A stretch of 64,000 nt of DNA from Icerya purchasi. Taxonomy: Eukaryota; Arthropoda; Insecta; Hemiptera; Monophlebidae. The translations under genes and the position numbers were made by a program. The notes beneath the pieces are model-generated. The model was given only the letters and a program-made list of their open reading frames with translations, was not told the DNA's origin and did no database searches. Of this stretch, positions 1 through 11,556 are shown in pieces (within the stretch, counting starts at the first letter, position 1; each line of letters opens with the position of its first letter). The DNA lies in contig CM077116.1 of assembly GCA_039619475.1 (NCBI GenBank), positions 32,623,183-32,687,182 on the forward strand, written 5' to 3'.

Positions 1-124
1 AACTTACTTTATGCTTAGCCGTAGTATTAATAATAATATAAATTAGTATCACTATTATTATTATAATTCATAGCTATAAAATTACATTTAATCTTAGCCC
101 TAGTTTAGTAAGCAAAATAGATTT

Positions 125-589
125 CCTTCCCAAAGTCTTTACTCTGTTTCTCTTCGTTCTCACCGTGACTTCTGGACTGATCTCTATCCGTTATTTTTCT
201 CCAATCCTGACTACTTTTACCCTGCCTTACAGCCTTCTCCATCCGTTTTTCCTTGGTTTAACAATTTTCGTTTTAATCATAGTTTGCTCTCAGCTTCTCG
301 TTTCCGCTTTGCTCTTGCTCAATCTCCTTTGTGTCCCTTTCATCCTCCTACCTTAAATGTCACATGTGATGCAAACCACGTACTATTCGAATGTTCCTTC
401 ATTTCCTCAGAACGCGTGATCTTTTATTCCAGTTTGCTTAGCCTTGGCCTCCCTACTCCTTACAGTGCCCTCTACATCCTCGCTTTTTCATCTCCTTCTG
501 TTGTTCCTTTGTTAGCCGCTTTCATTTCTTCTGTCGTTAATCGATTCTTGATATAACCCGTCGCTCCATATGTCTTTCTACTTTTTCTA
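125..589 (+). pseudogene. Family A LINE, 3' coding end (outer copy)
   Basis: This is the end of the polyprotein of an RNase H-bearing LINE called family A here. It is 5' truncated and frameshifted. One frame reads DFWTDLYPLFF and later a Cys/His cluster, CPFHPP...CDANHVLFEC, followed by a Ser/Leu/Phe-rich tail that stops near 556. The same cluster and tail occur in seven other places in the window (for example 42052-42426 minus and 47392-47808 plus), which defines the family. In the longest copies this segment lies just after RNase H, as in I-type elements. Its 3' UTR is interrupted at 589 by another family A copy and resumes at 1142. The family assignment is firm; the 5' limit is approximate. 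Confidence 0.8.
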
Positions 590-1133
590 TTTTTTTTTAT
601 TTTTTTTTTTTGATCCCCCCCCCCTTTGGGCACGTCAGCTAAGGACCTACACCCAGAAACAACAAAAAAGAAAAGAGCCGTCAGTTACATTTTGATTCGG
701 TCAGATATGGACAATATAAAGGAACTAACGGATGAGATAATGGATGGTGAAGAGAAGGACAGAATATAAGATGCACAATAAGGAGCAGGGAGCTTGAGTT
801 TCAGCAAACAAGAATATAGGATACCGCGTTCAACAGAAAGAGATGGACATTCAAAAAAGGATGTGATTGGCGTCGCAATTCGCCGCCTCATTAGGGTGAA
901 GAGGACAATTTGGAGAAGATACAAGGGAAAAGCGAAAACGAGAGGAAGGAAGAGCAGAATGGCCAAAACACAAGCGAATCATAGAAATGACGACGGAACG
1001 GGGAAGTGAAGGAAACTCAAAGAACCAGGGGTTAGAAGGAATACTAGGTTGCACAGACAGATAAAAGGATTGATCGTTACGGAAGGAGGGAGGGTAAATA
1101 TCTGACCAAAGTTTAAGATGAAATTTAGTACAT
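590..1133 (-). pseudogene. Family A LINE, 5'-truncated, inserted in a family A 3' UTR
   Basis: Read on the minus strand this gives SDIYPPSFRN, then FGHSALPSSRFRFSLV, the Cys/His cluster CPLHPNEAANCDANHILFEC, and the tail ending DRIKM near 685. A 3' UTR follows with GACGTGCCCAAAGGGG and a poly(A), seen on the plus strand as T-runs at about 590-612. TTTTTCTA lies immediately left (582-589) and right (1134-1141), so this is a 5'-truncated retrotransposition into the 3' UTR of the copy at 125-589. The two copies lie tail to tail. Confidence 0.8.
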
Positions 1134-1141
1134 TTTTTCTA

Positions 1142-1199
1142 ATCTTCTGTGTTGGGTAAATGTCCTGTGCCGACGTGCCCATAATTTAAAAAAAAAAAA
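1142..1199 (+). mobile_element. Remaining 3' UTR and poly(A) of the outer family A copy
   Basis: The segment contains GCCGACGTGCCCATAATTT followed by a long A-run. It matches the end of the family A 3' UTR of the nested copy (GCTGACGTGCCCAAAGGGG plus poly(A)). It is therefore the displaced end of the copy that starts near 125. Confidence 0.65.
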
Positions 1200-1800
1200 A
1201 AAAAATAGTAAGTAAAATTTTGTGATTTAAGTTCTCTTATCCGTCCCTAGGGCTTGGAGTATGAGTGTGCTTAATGTTAGTTTTATATTGTATAACTTTT
1301 AGCATTATTTCTAAAATTAAGTACATATTCGAACTCAATAAATCAGAAAATTGTAAACATTCAATTTTTTGAAATTATACAATTTATCTGTCCGAAGTTT
1401 ATAAACACAGATTGGCACGTGTCTTTTTTGATTATATGTATCTCCGTTGCTCGTGCTTTTATAGCGCATAAGCGGGTTTGTAAAATTAAGTTTTAATTAT
1501 TATAATATCATGTGTTATTAACATAAAATATATTGATTGATTGATTGAATATACATCAACACACATGGCGGAATCTACCATCCCCGAATATCGTGAATTT
1601 ATCAGATGTTACCGAACGGTTCGATTGTTATCACTCACATACGACATGTATATATTCACCGTGCATTGAACTTCAGGATTATGATAAAATCTGATACCAA
1701 TATTCGGCACGTGTGTATTAATTCTTTCTACAAATTACCGAAACATAGCGCCAAATATACACAAATTTCTTGCAATCAAACAAATAATTTTGAATTAAAC
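1200..1800. other. No recognised feature
   Basis: This is AT-rich sequence with no supported coding frame. It includes a short run of TTGATTGATTGATTG near 1533. Confidence 0.5.
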
Positions 1801-1835
1801 GCGCCAGTTCGTATCAATTCATATATATGTACAAA

Positions 1836-1871
1836 TATATATACATATACATATACATATACATACATATA

Positions 1872-1912
<41 letters not shown>
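1836..1912. repeat. Compound (TA)n/(ATAC)n microsatellite
   Basis: Runs of ATAC and then about 40 bases of pure TA end directly against the TAE end fragment that follows. Short open frames here encode only Tyr/Ile repeats and are not genes. Confidence 0.9.
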
Positions 1913-1916
<4 letters not shown>

Positions 1917-1938
1917 TACAACGTAATTCTTAGGCTAC
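1905..1938 (-). mobile_element. TAE repeat, right-end fragment in reverse
   Basis: ATTAATTACAACGTAATTC is the reverse complement of the right end of the TAE copies at 23516-23909 and 53923-54321. It is directly joined to a (TA)n tract, as in those copies, and continues as TTAGGCTAC, matching GTAGCCTAA in the third copy. The head and body are missing beyond about 1938. Confidence 0.7.
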
Positions 1939-2060
1939 TCGGTACACGAGTAAGTGGCCTAATGCAGCGCAAAGCGGTTCATGAGAGTGGGGAGAAAATT
2001 GTAGACTAAGCTATACTAAATTAACTCGCTCGTTATTTTCCTACGTGAACCGGGGTCCAT

Positions 2061-2135
2061 AGGAAGGAAACTTTTGATGAGGCCGAAGCTGAAAATCATA
2101 GAATTGCATTTGAGTGTTTCTATCGTAGTGTAGTG
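2061..2135 (+). repeat. Diverged direct repeat, unit 1
   Basis: One forward frame reads KETFDEAEAENHRI...CFYRSVV. The unit at 2677-2752 reads KEIFDAAKAEDYGI...CFYCGVV in the corresponding frame. No start codon, splice sites or known domain could be tied to it. Confidence 0.5.
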
Positions 2136-2676
2136 TCGGAACCCGTAGGAAGGTGTTTACGGTCAATTCAAAATACTAAACATTTCGGATGTAAAAATTA
2201 TAATATCGAATAAAACACCTGGTCGCAATAACTAAACGTAAGGCGATGTTTACACTTTTACGAAAATGACGAACGAGCCCTGAAAAAGGCTATTTCGAAC
2301 AAAATAATTAAGAAGTTCGGATGTAAAAACGTTAAAGTACCGGATGCACAATGAAGTTGACAGCGGAAAAAACGAACTATAAACGGTAAACAAACCACAA
2401 CAAAGAACGGGCTTACTACAATAACAATAACAATAACAATAACAATAACTCAATCGTAAACGGTTGACGAGCTGCCATTTTTCCCTTTTATTTTTGTGTG
2501 CGTTGCGCAGCGGTAAATAAAAATGATTGTGACCAGATCTAAAATAACTAAAACTGAAAAACGTGTCTTCTCTAGAAAATACTATTAAAAGCGAAATCGT
2601 TCAGCGAATACGGCTACGTGAAAATATTAAAGGAAATTAAAATAAACATTTTTTAAAATGCGCAAATCTACTATTA

Positions 2677-2752
2677 ATAGAAGGAAATTTTCGATGCAGC
2701 CAAAGCTGAAGATTATGGGATTGTAACAAAATGTTTCTACTGCGGTGTAGTT
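2677..2752 (+). repeat. Diverged direct repeat, unit 2
   Basis: Second copy of the 2061-2135 unit. DNA identity is judged by eye at roughly three quarters, and the encoded peptide is conserved at FD-A-AE and CFY-VV. Confidence 0.5.
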
Positions 2753-3289
2753 GGTTCGGTAGTGGTGTTTAGTTGAGGTAGGACCTGGTTCGAATTTCAC
2801 TGTCGTAATTGAAAATATAGAAACTGGCTTAGTTTCATAGTTGAAAAGCCCAAAAATCTGACAAGTGTTTTTTTTTTTTGTATTCGAATTATTTGTGTTT
2901 TTCTAAATTCGAATATAGTTTTACATTTAAATGTTTTTCGGTCGATAGCAGACAGCTTTTAAGCAACAATTTAAGCACCTTTGTACAAACTAAATCTATA
3001 CGAGGCTTAATTGTAAAGTAACGAAACCGGCAACACCGTTCAAGAACCGCAGTTCTGTAAAATTTGAATAGCGGCAGAGATTTTTCACTTTCAGTTCTAT
3101 GTACTAGTGTGCCGATGTTCTTATTTTTTTCGTTCTTTGATTCGGATGCAATTGGCTATTTTTATTTGATGTGATCCAGGGATGAAAACCATCCAATTCC
3201 AATTTTGCATTCCTCCCCTCTAAATTTTACAATCTTTACTATTTTTTATGTCGATATCATTTATTTTTAACATAAGTTAATATTAGTTT

Positions 3290-4140
3290 TCCGTTATATT
3301 GCTTCTTGAAAAATTTATTGAACATATTTGATTTTTTTTCTCTTCAATTTTCCTTTATTTCTACATTTAATTATGCTAAATTCATTCAAAATATGCTGTA
3401 TATTGTCCTGCTCATTACTACATTTAATACAATTTTTCATTCCCGCTTTATATTAAATCTTTTGAGATGGATTTTAAGATTTCCCTGATATAAACTGTGT
3501 ATTGTAGAAGTTTAGTGTATAGTGTTATTGAATCTTTTTTTAATTGTTGTAAAAAAACTTTTAGTTATTCCATCATGATTTAACTATGCGCTTTCAAATT
3601 TTTTCACATATTGTTTGCCGATATATATTTTTTTAAATTGTCTTGCTGTTAAACTTTTATTCGCTATTGTAAATATTTTATTTGTCCGGATGATATTATC
3701 GAATGTTTGCTCTACCTTTAATTTATTTTTGATTGAGAAAATTGTGATATGTTTCTCTATATTCTAAATTTAACGATAGTATTTTCTAACTATTACCGAT
3801 GCATTTGTATAATTTATTGTTTTGTAAACTTTAATTAGTTTGTTATGATATTCCGAGTATACTCGCTGAAATTTTTTGGATTTTATTAAACTTTAGTATT
3901 TCCTTGTAAAAATTACACTACTATATAGCAGACTCGATAATCACTGTTCTCTGTATAATATTATTCCTTTTTCGTAATTCATCTGATTTGTTAAACGGCT
4001 TTATGAATATAGATTTATAGATTTAGTAATTTTATTACTCCCGTACTTGCAGCGATGGTAAATTTTCAGGTTCCCATCTATTAAAACACCCAGGTATTTT
4101 AACTGGTCTTTTTCTGTGATTTAAAGTACTTCGTATTTTT
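3290..4140 (-). pseudogene. Degenerate non-LTR reverse transcriptase, thumb to C-terminus
   Basis: On the minus strand the segment opens with LKYLGVLIDGNL near 4080-4110, the conserved motif after the RT palm. It continues through a basic region (FTIANKSLTARQFKK) and ends with a zinc-finger-like CIKCSNEQDNIQHILNEF near 3400. That tail resembles the C-terminal finger of the R1-clade element at 17664, with the last Cys changed to Phe. Several stops and frameshifts are present. The R1/Jockey assignment is inferred from motif order. Confidence 0.6.
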
Positions 4141-4300
4141 AAACGACTTCGAAAAAGAAGGAGGTACTCAATTCGACCGTACTTTTTTTTTTCTTTATGT
4201 GTGTTATCTCAGAATTTTCTTCTGGGGTGAACCGATTTTGATGATTCTTCTTTGATCAAGATCTGACCGGTAGTTTTTGAGTTATCCTTAATAATGCGGG
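4139..4300. repeat. Interspersed repeat with ACGACTTC end
   Basis: AAACGACTTCGAAAAAGAAG, then GGAGGTACTCAATTCGACC, then GGGTGAACCGATTTTGATG match from memory a repeat end common in insect genomes. A matching GAAGTCGG lies at about 4950, so this may be the left end of a DNA element reaching into the foldback. The superfamily is not assigned. Confidence 0.5.
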
Positions 4301-4509
4301 AGATTGAAGATTTTTGGATGCTTTTCATGCATAATTGGTTTCACCGTCGGGTTAAATTTATTGACTTAAAATACTATGAATTTGCCAAATTACCATGGGA
4401 ATGTAGCTTTTGTTGTTTTTACCGTAGAAATGCAGTTCAAAATAAAGAAATTGATTTTTTTTAAGTATAAAGTATAGAGAGAATAATGGTGAAAAAAAAT
4501 TGATTTTTA

Positions 4510-5016
4510 ACAAGAAAAAAATTCAAACATAACGCTAAAAATTGTATAATAAAATGCTTCTTTACAAAAAATAAATACCGACTTCAAGGTTTATTATGGA
4601 AAATTTAAAAATGCACTAAAAAGTAAAAAAATAATTACTCCCGATAAAAAATACATATCAGAGTGATATAACTTAAGGTGATATTATCGTAATTCTTATA
4701 CAACATTAAGATTTATTAGAGTTGACATCAAATTCATGTTACAATATCTAGGAACAATTTAATGAACATTTAATGCAGTTTTTAATTATTATTTTAATAT
4801 GAATTTGATGTCTACTTTAATTAAGGTATCGTTGTTGCATAAGAATTACGATATCACTTTAAGTTATATCACTCTGATATATATTTTTTATCAGATGTAA
4901 TTATTTTTTACTTTTTAGTGCATTTTTAAATTTTCTATAATAAACCTTGAAGTCGGCATTTATTTTTTTCTAAAAAAGCATTTTATTTTAAGTTCATGTT
5001 TGTTTTTCTGTAGTTG
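4510..5016. repeat. Long foldback (inverted repeat) element
   Basis: The left arm (about 4510-4738) and right arm (about 4802-5016) are reverse complements with modest mismatch, separated by about 60 bases. Shared blocks include ACTTCAAGGTTTATTAT, AAAATGCACTAAAAAGTAAA, CAGAGTGATATAACTTAA, TCGTAATTCTTAT and GACATCAAATTCAT. A transcript would fold into a hairpin of about 200 bp. There is no coding frame. It resembles a MITE or foldback transposon. Confidence 0.85.
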
Positions 5017-5069
5017 AATGTAATCAGATTTATTTTGCTTGAATATCTTAAGGTAATACATTTTCAAAA

Positions 5070-5100
<31 letters not shown>

Positions 5101-5435
5101 GAAAATATATCGATATTTATTAATATTTACACATTTCCTCGTCAAGCTATATTATCGACGAGTTTTCTTACATTTAAATATGCCTACATTATACTACTTA
5201 TATACTATACAATTTTATCGCCGCGCAAATATTTTATTACAAACTTATCCTATTTTTCCTTATTTCTAACTTTACTATAACTAATCTATTCTTCATTTTA
5301 TTTTTATTTTTTATTATTTCATTTATTTATTTTGTTCCGTCCCGTTCCCTTTCCCTTTTTTTCACTTTTGTTTATCACTATTTCCGTACCCTCTTTTCTT
5401 ATTTAATGCTTATTATTGTTCCTATATTTGCCTCT
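5017..5435. other. No gene; long T tract
   Basis: A run of about 29 T lies at 5072-5100, then AT-rich pyrimidine-biased sequence. The T run may be the reverse-strand poly(A) of the RT fragment to its right, but that link is not shown. Confidence 0.4.
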
Positions 5436-5439
5436 TTTC

Positions 5440-5865
5440 TTTTAACATTCTCTTTATTTTCCTTTTTTTCACCCAAATTTTTTCCTCCTCTATTATTTCT
5501 TTAGGCATTTTATTTAACAACTGAGTTATTATAATGTATTTATCTGTTTGCTCCCCCATCTTTGTTTTAGCTAACGGCGAAATATAAATAGTTTTCCCTC
5601 AGCCCGTATTCTATTTTTATTCTTTCTTCCAATTCTATTTCCTTACCTGTCACATTATGTATTCCCATATCTTTATGAATAAGTACATTCCTTTAAACCT
5701 CAGTACGTCTTCTTTTTGTATTATTTCACCTTCGGTCTCGTATTTGTGATCCGATATTAATTTCGAGCATTTTATTTGCAGTTTACTTATTTCTCCCACG
5801 TATATTTTCCTAGCCATTCCCTATGCTTGAATTCCATACCTGATTTGACCAAGCGAATTTATTGT
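5440..5865 (-). pseudogene. Degenerate LINE RT C-terminal region
   Basis: The minus strand reads SLGQIRYGIQA, matching the YGI-x-WG motif after the RT thumb. It then reads EISKLQIKCSKLISDHKYET and DVLRFKGMYLFIKIWEYI, and near the end LLNKMPKEIIEEE. This order is typical of Jockey/CR1-type elements without RNase H. In-frame stops and shifts show decay. Confidence 0.5.
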
Positions 5866-5879
5866 CATGTTCTGCACGT

Positions 5880-7560
5880 TTCATTGTAATTGCGATTTTT
5901 TTTTTTTTTTTTTATTGGAATTAACCTTTTATTAACCGAAAATTTTAATAATTGAAGCGCAGTCAAACAAATCATACAAACGCAATTAAACAAAAAGCAC
6001 CAAATGTAAAAAACACACATCACAATAGTAGTAAGACTTGGCCATTGCCAATATTTCATGCAAGCCGTTAACTTAGTGAAATGAAAAAAAAAAAGGAATA
6101 TTCTCGCTACATAGCTAGAAAGGCCTTTTTTTTTTTTATCGTCTAATTTCATTGCTCTTGCCGTGCAGCTAAATCGCTTCTGAATTTACGTGATTAAAAA
6201 GTTGGCGTTCATTCTTTGATGATGGCTTGATCAAAGGTTTCCACTTTCAGATTACTGTGCAGAGTGCGCCATTTCTTAGATACCGCGGTGCATTTGTTAA
6301 TGGTATTGACCTAGTTTTTTATTTAGTTCGCGAACAGAACGTAATTGAGAACTTTTATTTACCGACGAGCAATTAAAAAGCTTAATTATGCTACATGGCG
6401 TCTTTAATGTCGTATATAAAATGATGGTATTGATTTATTTGGTACGCCGGGGATAAAAAGCTTTCACGCGTATTACGTTTTTCTGGGTGTATTACATTTT
6501 TCGAAATAAACGGCAAAAGGTCAGGTGATGAAAAATGTGTTCACACTGGCCAACAATTGTATAAATCCGTTTTTGTTTTCGTTATTAGCTTTAGTTATTT
6601 CTGTTCTTTATTTCGTTTTCCTTTTCTTTTCTTCGGGGTTTTGTTCATAAAAATGAAAACCGTCTGACAATGTAAAAGGTAAAAAAAATGGGGAAAAGGT
6701 TGTTTATCGAACTTTTTTTAATGAAAACGCAGTGCCGTTTTCAGAGGTTTCGAGGCGATTAAAATGATGTAGAATGCCGTTTCTACGTTTGCGAACAGTT
6801 TTTTGTCAACCCGTCATCGTTTATTTTCACTGTAAAACGGATTTTCAGTTATTTTCATTGCAGCAAAATTCCATTTAAAATATAACTTTTTCGAATCTGA
6901 TTAAATTTTTTCCTCCTGACAACAATAATATTCAGTGTAAAATTCCATATTTTGGAGCGAGGCTACTATTCGAACCAATTACAATACGACAAAAGCATAC
7001 CACCTCAAATCGAGTATAATAATAAAAATGAAAAATTTTACCTTTGCTTTGTCTGTTTTCTGCAAACCGTCCTTTCGAATCCGATCATTCCTTATTACAT
7101 CGCCGAAACAAAGAACACTTTCCACTCACCTTGGCATACCCCGAGTGCGATTATGTTTCGAAGCGAAAAATGACTTATAAAAATATTCAATAACAACTGT
7201 AAATATTCAATAGAAAAAATATCGAGCAAGCGAAAAAATAAGAGAAAAAAGAATTCTACTCTTCAAAAAAGAAAATCGCGATAACAGTTTATTGAGCACA
7301 TCGGCTATGTTTCCAAATGCTCGTATATTCGATATAAGTTTAGTATACTTATTACCGCATTTTGTACATCGATAAAGCCAAAAGCAAAAATCTGATCTGA
7401 TTATGCGGGGTCATATTTACTCTCCTCCATGTCCCATTGATATCGTGTTCTCTCCGGTGAAATTATTGAATTTCTACACGCATTCTATATATTTTTATTC
7501 GTAAATAAAAAAAAAAAAAACAACGATTCTTACACGTTCGGTTCGGCTGATAACCCAAAG
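5880..7560. other. No recognised feature
   Basis: AT-rich sequence with short A and T runs. A 73-codon open frame at 6952-7173 has no recognisable domain, repeat copy or codon signal and is not called. Confidence 0.5.
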
Positions 7561-7569
7561 AAACGACAA

Positions 7570-7690
7570 ACTATATGTATACGCAGCTGGAGTAGTAAGA
7601 GCGCTTGGCTGCAAAACCAAGGACCGAAACTTTATGCAGTTTGGATTCGATAATTTGTGGTCGGAACAATGAACCGGTCTCGATGGTCTC
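7570..7690 (+). repeat. tRNA-derived SINE fragment (possible)
   Basis: AGTAGTAAGAGCGCTTGGCT resembles a tRNA D-arm and Pol III A box running into an anticodon arm. GGATTCGATAAT about 40 bases later resembles a weak B box. There is no acceptor-stem pairing. It differs from the two clearer SINE families in this window. Confidence 0.35.
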
Positions 7691-7699
7691 TGTAAAAGA

Positions 7700-8955
7700 C
7701 ACTGGCAATGGGCCTATTATGCTACACTGTTTAATTCATTGATTATTTCACTATCTTTAGCGTAATGAAACCCCCAAACAATCTTTCAGAAAAGTGTGAT
7801 TTAGAATTTGTTTCTGATCACACATAGTGAGTTGTGTTCTTAGCTGATAATGGGTTATACCCGAAAACACTTTAAGTAAGCATTCATTTTATTCTTAAAT
7901 TTGTTTGTTATATTTGTATTTGTTATAAATTACTATATGAAGTAAATATATTTAGAGAATTAATACCAATAACTTATATAAATAACAGTTCTGTCCAAAG
8001 TCTATCCATTTAAGTTTACGGAACCGTGACAGACTGTTTTACAGTGTTAATAATAATAATTAGTATATATAAATTTAATATAGGCGTACATGTATTTTAC
8101 GGTGATTTATTTTGGCTATCGTAAAACTATATTTTAAATAGCTTAGTTACTAATTGACTAATATTGCTAAAATATGTATTATTAACAGCCGGAAAGGATA
8201 TAACCGCATGAACGCTATCGTTTAAAGAAGTTTCTAGTCATGGTCGTGAATCAGAAAATTTTAACAAAACTGACACTAATTCACTGAAAAGGAAAACGGA
8301 TCAACACAGCTTGTTAGGGAAAACCCGTTGAAAATTACTAGCACTCGTCGTGAAATTGTCTCCAACAACCGCGGCGGGAGACTAAATAAGCGCGATTTTT
8401 GGTGTAGGTTGCGGAAAAAAGTTTTAAAAATCATTAGTAAAAAATTTAACTAAACTTCACGATTCCGTTGATAAATACGAATTTTCAAAACAAACGTATA
8501 TCACCGTTGGAAATTTTTAACATCAGACGAATTTGGACAAATTGAAAAAGTCCGCGATGGTGTACAACTTTCGTTGATGTACGTTCAAAAGTTGTCCGAA
8601 ATATTTTTTGTCGAAGGTGTTCATAAAATCGGGAAACTTTTATGAAATTTAGTCTTTTACCTGTTACGACGAACTATAGAATAGTTAAAAACAACCTTGC
8701 AGATTTCACGAAAACGCACGTATTTATTCGCTACTTTCAAAAGTTCTCCCAACTACAAAAAATATGTATACGAACGAAGCTTCCTCTCTATTGCCTACAA
8801 TTAAAAATGTATCACGCTAAATAAATGCTACCGCTCTAGCAGGTATTACCGAATTTCGATATAAAGTAAAGCAAGTCTTATATATTCTTGATAAGGTATC
8901 ATGGATTGTGAAGTTAAGCTTTTCATAATGATACTTAAGGATCTAATGAATCTGA
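7700..8955. other. No recognised feature
   Basis: AT-rich, without a supported gene or repeat. Short frames such as 8642-8824 show no domain. Confidence 0.5.
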
Positions 8956-8959
8956 TGAG

Positions 8960-9104
8960 AATACCGGGGCCAGTTCCTTTCTACTTTTGGATTTTCCGCC
9001 TTTACTTTCCCAGATTTCTCTGGTATCCAATTCAATTTCAGATTAGGTATAAACCTGGGAGCAGCGATTCAGATCCAGACAAAGGCAAGTCTCGATAACC
9101 TATG
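8960..9104 (-). repeat. SINE family 2 fragment, tRNA head missing
   Basis: CTTTACTTTCCCAGATTTCT, AACCTGGGAGC and GATCCAGACAAAGGCAAG align with the body of the fuller SINE at 17095-17350 in the same orientation. The copy stops near the expected B box, so the promoter-bearing head is lost. Confidence 0.65.
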
Positions 9105-9107
9105 ACA

Positions 9108-9401
9108 TCTCTTTTCACTAATATTCGTACTATTAATAATTTCCATCATTTTGATTTATATATCAATAATTTACATAAATGAATTACCCCGTAATAAAAA
9201 TTACATATGTTATTAATTATATTCATAATAAAAGAATTTGCATAAAATATTAATGAAGTATCTAAAAATATGGAGCATATGTTTTCTTTTTTTCTTTTAA
9301 AGGTAGGTAAGAACACCCTAAAAAACCATCAATATTTATTTTAAATTTTTGATTTTTTTCAGATTTTTGTGTATTTATAATAACTATTTCAGTTCTCATA
9401 T
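9108..9401. repeat. Internal fragment of the hAT-type MITE seen at 13730-14127
   Basis: The segment is the reverse complement of about 13763-14047 over nearly 290 bases, with few mismatches. Shared blocks include CACTAATATTCG, TACCCCGTAATAAAAATTAC and TATGGAGCATATG. Both terminal inverted repeats are missing, since similarity stops abruptly on each side. The copy is therefore truncated at both ends. Confidence 0.8.
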
Positions 9402-9552
9402 TGATAATACACCGATTTATATTTACATATTTTATGAAAAAATTAATTTATTGATTGAACAACCAAATAAATCTCTACCTTATAATGTTTTACGTAACCA
9501 AGTTCAAAGAAATCAATGTTAGTTGAAGATTTAATTAAAAAAAATTCCACAG

Positions 9553-10616
9553 TTGGCTTTGTTGGCTCTAAGACTACAGGACTTTGCATTGGTTACTCTT
9601 AATGATTCTTTTTTAGCATATTTCTCCATTCCCTATGGTCATAATTTCTTCACCCCACAAGTTGATATTTTCACTTTCACTTATTTAGAGGATTTAAGTC
9701 CCAACTATAATTTAAATAATCTACTTCATAGTATAGCGACTCATAATTGGCTGGGATATAGGTACATATTTACGGATGGGTCAAAAAATTCACATAAAGT
9801 TGGTTCTGCTTTTTATATCTCTCACTTAAATATGATAAAAAAAGTTACGCTGCCTCGTTTTTCTACAGTTTTCACTGCAGAGTGCATGTAATTATTAAAT
9901 TTTTATTATTCGCCATTAGGCATAATTTTTCAAAGAATTTACTTATTCTAAGTGACTCAAAAAGCTGTTTAATGTCTCTGCAAGATCTTTCCTTTAACTT
10001 TAAGGCACCCTGCTTACTATTAAAATAAAATCATACTTGATTGAATTGGCGGAAAAGAGGGTTAATATAAAACTGGTGTGGATTCCGGCTCATGTGAGGA
10101 TAGATGATAATGAAATAGTGAATAAAGCAGCAAAATCAGCAGCTGATGAGGTTGCTTCACTAATTCCAAAATTCCCTGGCAAAGATCTTTTATATTTCAT
10201 TAAGTTGTTTGCTCTCAAAGAATATTGGAATTCCATTTGATACAATACATATAAATCAAAATTATATAAATTTATTCAACCGTATATCCCTAGATCACCG
10301 TGGTATGTTCCGATTTCGGATAAAGGGGTTAACAATCCTCAGAAGACGATATGTCGGTTACGATTTTGAGTTAACAGATTACCATATTCTATGTATAAGC
10401 AGGGGCTTAGTCATCCCCCTTTTTGTCCACACCCAGGTGATCGAGATATTTTTCGAATGCAGGCGATACAAAACCACTCAAACAATATTATATAATTCAT
10501 TGATTAATCTTAGAGTAGACTTTCCATGTAAAATAAGTTCGCTCTTGGCTACAAATAATATCGCCTTATACTGGATTTTATATTCATTTATAATGTCTTC
10601 AAAAATTGTAATTTAA
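9553..10616 (+). pseudogene. RNase H and C-terminal finger of a family B LINE
   Basis: The first frame carries the RNase H opening YIFTDGSKNSHKVGSAFY and FSTVFTAECM, supplying the first Asp and the Glu. A later frame, after a shift, has LVWIPAHVRIDDNEIVNKAA, the His/Asp block. A third frame has a Cys/His tail, PLFVHTQVIEIFFECRRYK. This order matches the family B element at 52980-53841. At least two frameshifts break it. No RT precedes it, so the copy is 5' truncated. Confidence 0.7.
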
Positions 10617-10819
10617 TCTTGCTCTACGATAATGGCAGATGAATTGTCTTACATATGAGCCCGAAAAAAAAAAGCAACTGCAGCATCCCTAATATTTTAC
10701 TAAGCAAGTTTCGTAGATCATCATAAATATTTTCGCTAAATATTATTCGTTTATTGAAGTTACTTAACTATAAACGGCTGTTGACTTATCAAAAACCAAT
10801 CTGCAAGCTAACAGCTAAT
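10617..10819. other. No gene
   Basis: AT-rich spacer with no feature recognised, ending at the T-run that marks the 3' end of the minus-strand LINE. Confidence 0.4.
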
Positions 10820-10885
10820 TTTTTTTTCTTTTTTTACACATGTATATTTCAGTACAATCTTATTACATTGTAATAAATTGGCACT

Positions 10886-11471
10886 CTAAACGATAAAGGT
10901 ATGCGCAGGTGTTAATAGAGACAGCAGTGTTCGCTGATACGTTGAAAATTCTTTAAAATCTCGAAAGAAGCGAATCTTAATATTATCAGGAAAGTTACAC
11001 GTTACACAGTTATTTGAGTGTGCAATTTTATGTTTATGTAAATAATCTTTAAATAGACCGTGTCCAGTAAGAAATTTAAAATTTAAAAAATTTAGTTTAA
11101 ATGCTATATCGTCTATGTTTGGGAAATTTTTTTTAGCTATACCGTTACATTCGTCCCACTGTGCCTGAAATTTGTTATTATAATATTTATCTAATATAAG
11201 TTTAAATTGTTTAAGCACTAACGAGTTTTGTTCGTGTATGAAGTAAGGCGTTGATATTGTACGTTATTGAATTCATGATTTAAATTTATATTATTTTTTA
11301 TAAAAAATATGTTAATATGGATTTCTGTATTTCGTAAGTTAATGGTGTTTAATACCTGCAATGACAATGCTTGCCATGTAGCTGTTAGTTCTATGAGCTT
11401 TAATCATTTTTATTGCAATAGTTTTCTGAAAACTTTTTAATATATTTTGAAATCCCTTAATTTTTAAAATA

Positions 11472-11556
<85 letters not shown>

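Larger units (their letters stand above)
1940..3285. other. Unassigned stretch with a diverged direct duplication
   Basis: No gene is supported. It contains an (ATAACA)n microsatellite at 2419-2449 and a pair of about 75 bp direct repeats, listed separately, roughly 615 bp apart. Confidence 0.5.

Noticed and set aside
1606..2009. Two open frames rich in Tyr and Ile over the TA/ATAC repeat
   Set aside because: They are translations of a microsatellite.
2419..2449. CRISPR-like or regulatory array of ATAACA units
   Set aside because: It is a simple microsatellite without spacers.
6952..7173. Small host gene of 73 codons
   Set aside because: No domain, repeat copy, start context or codon signal supports it.
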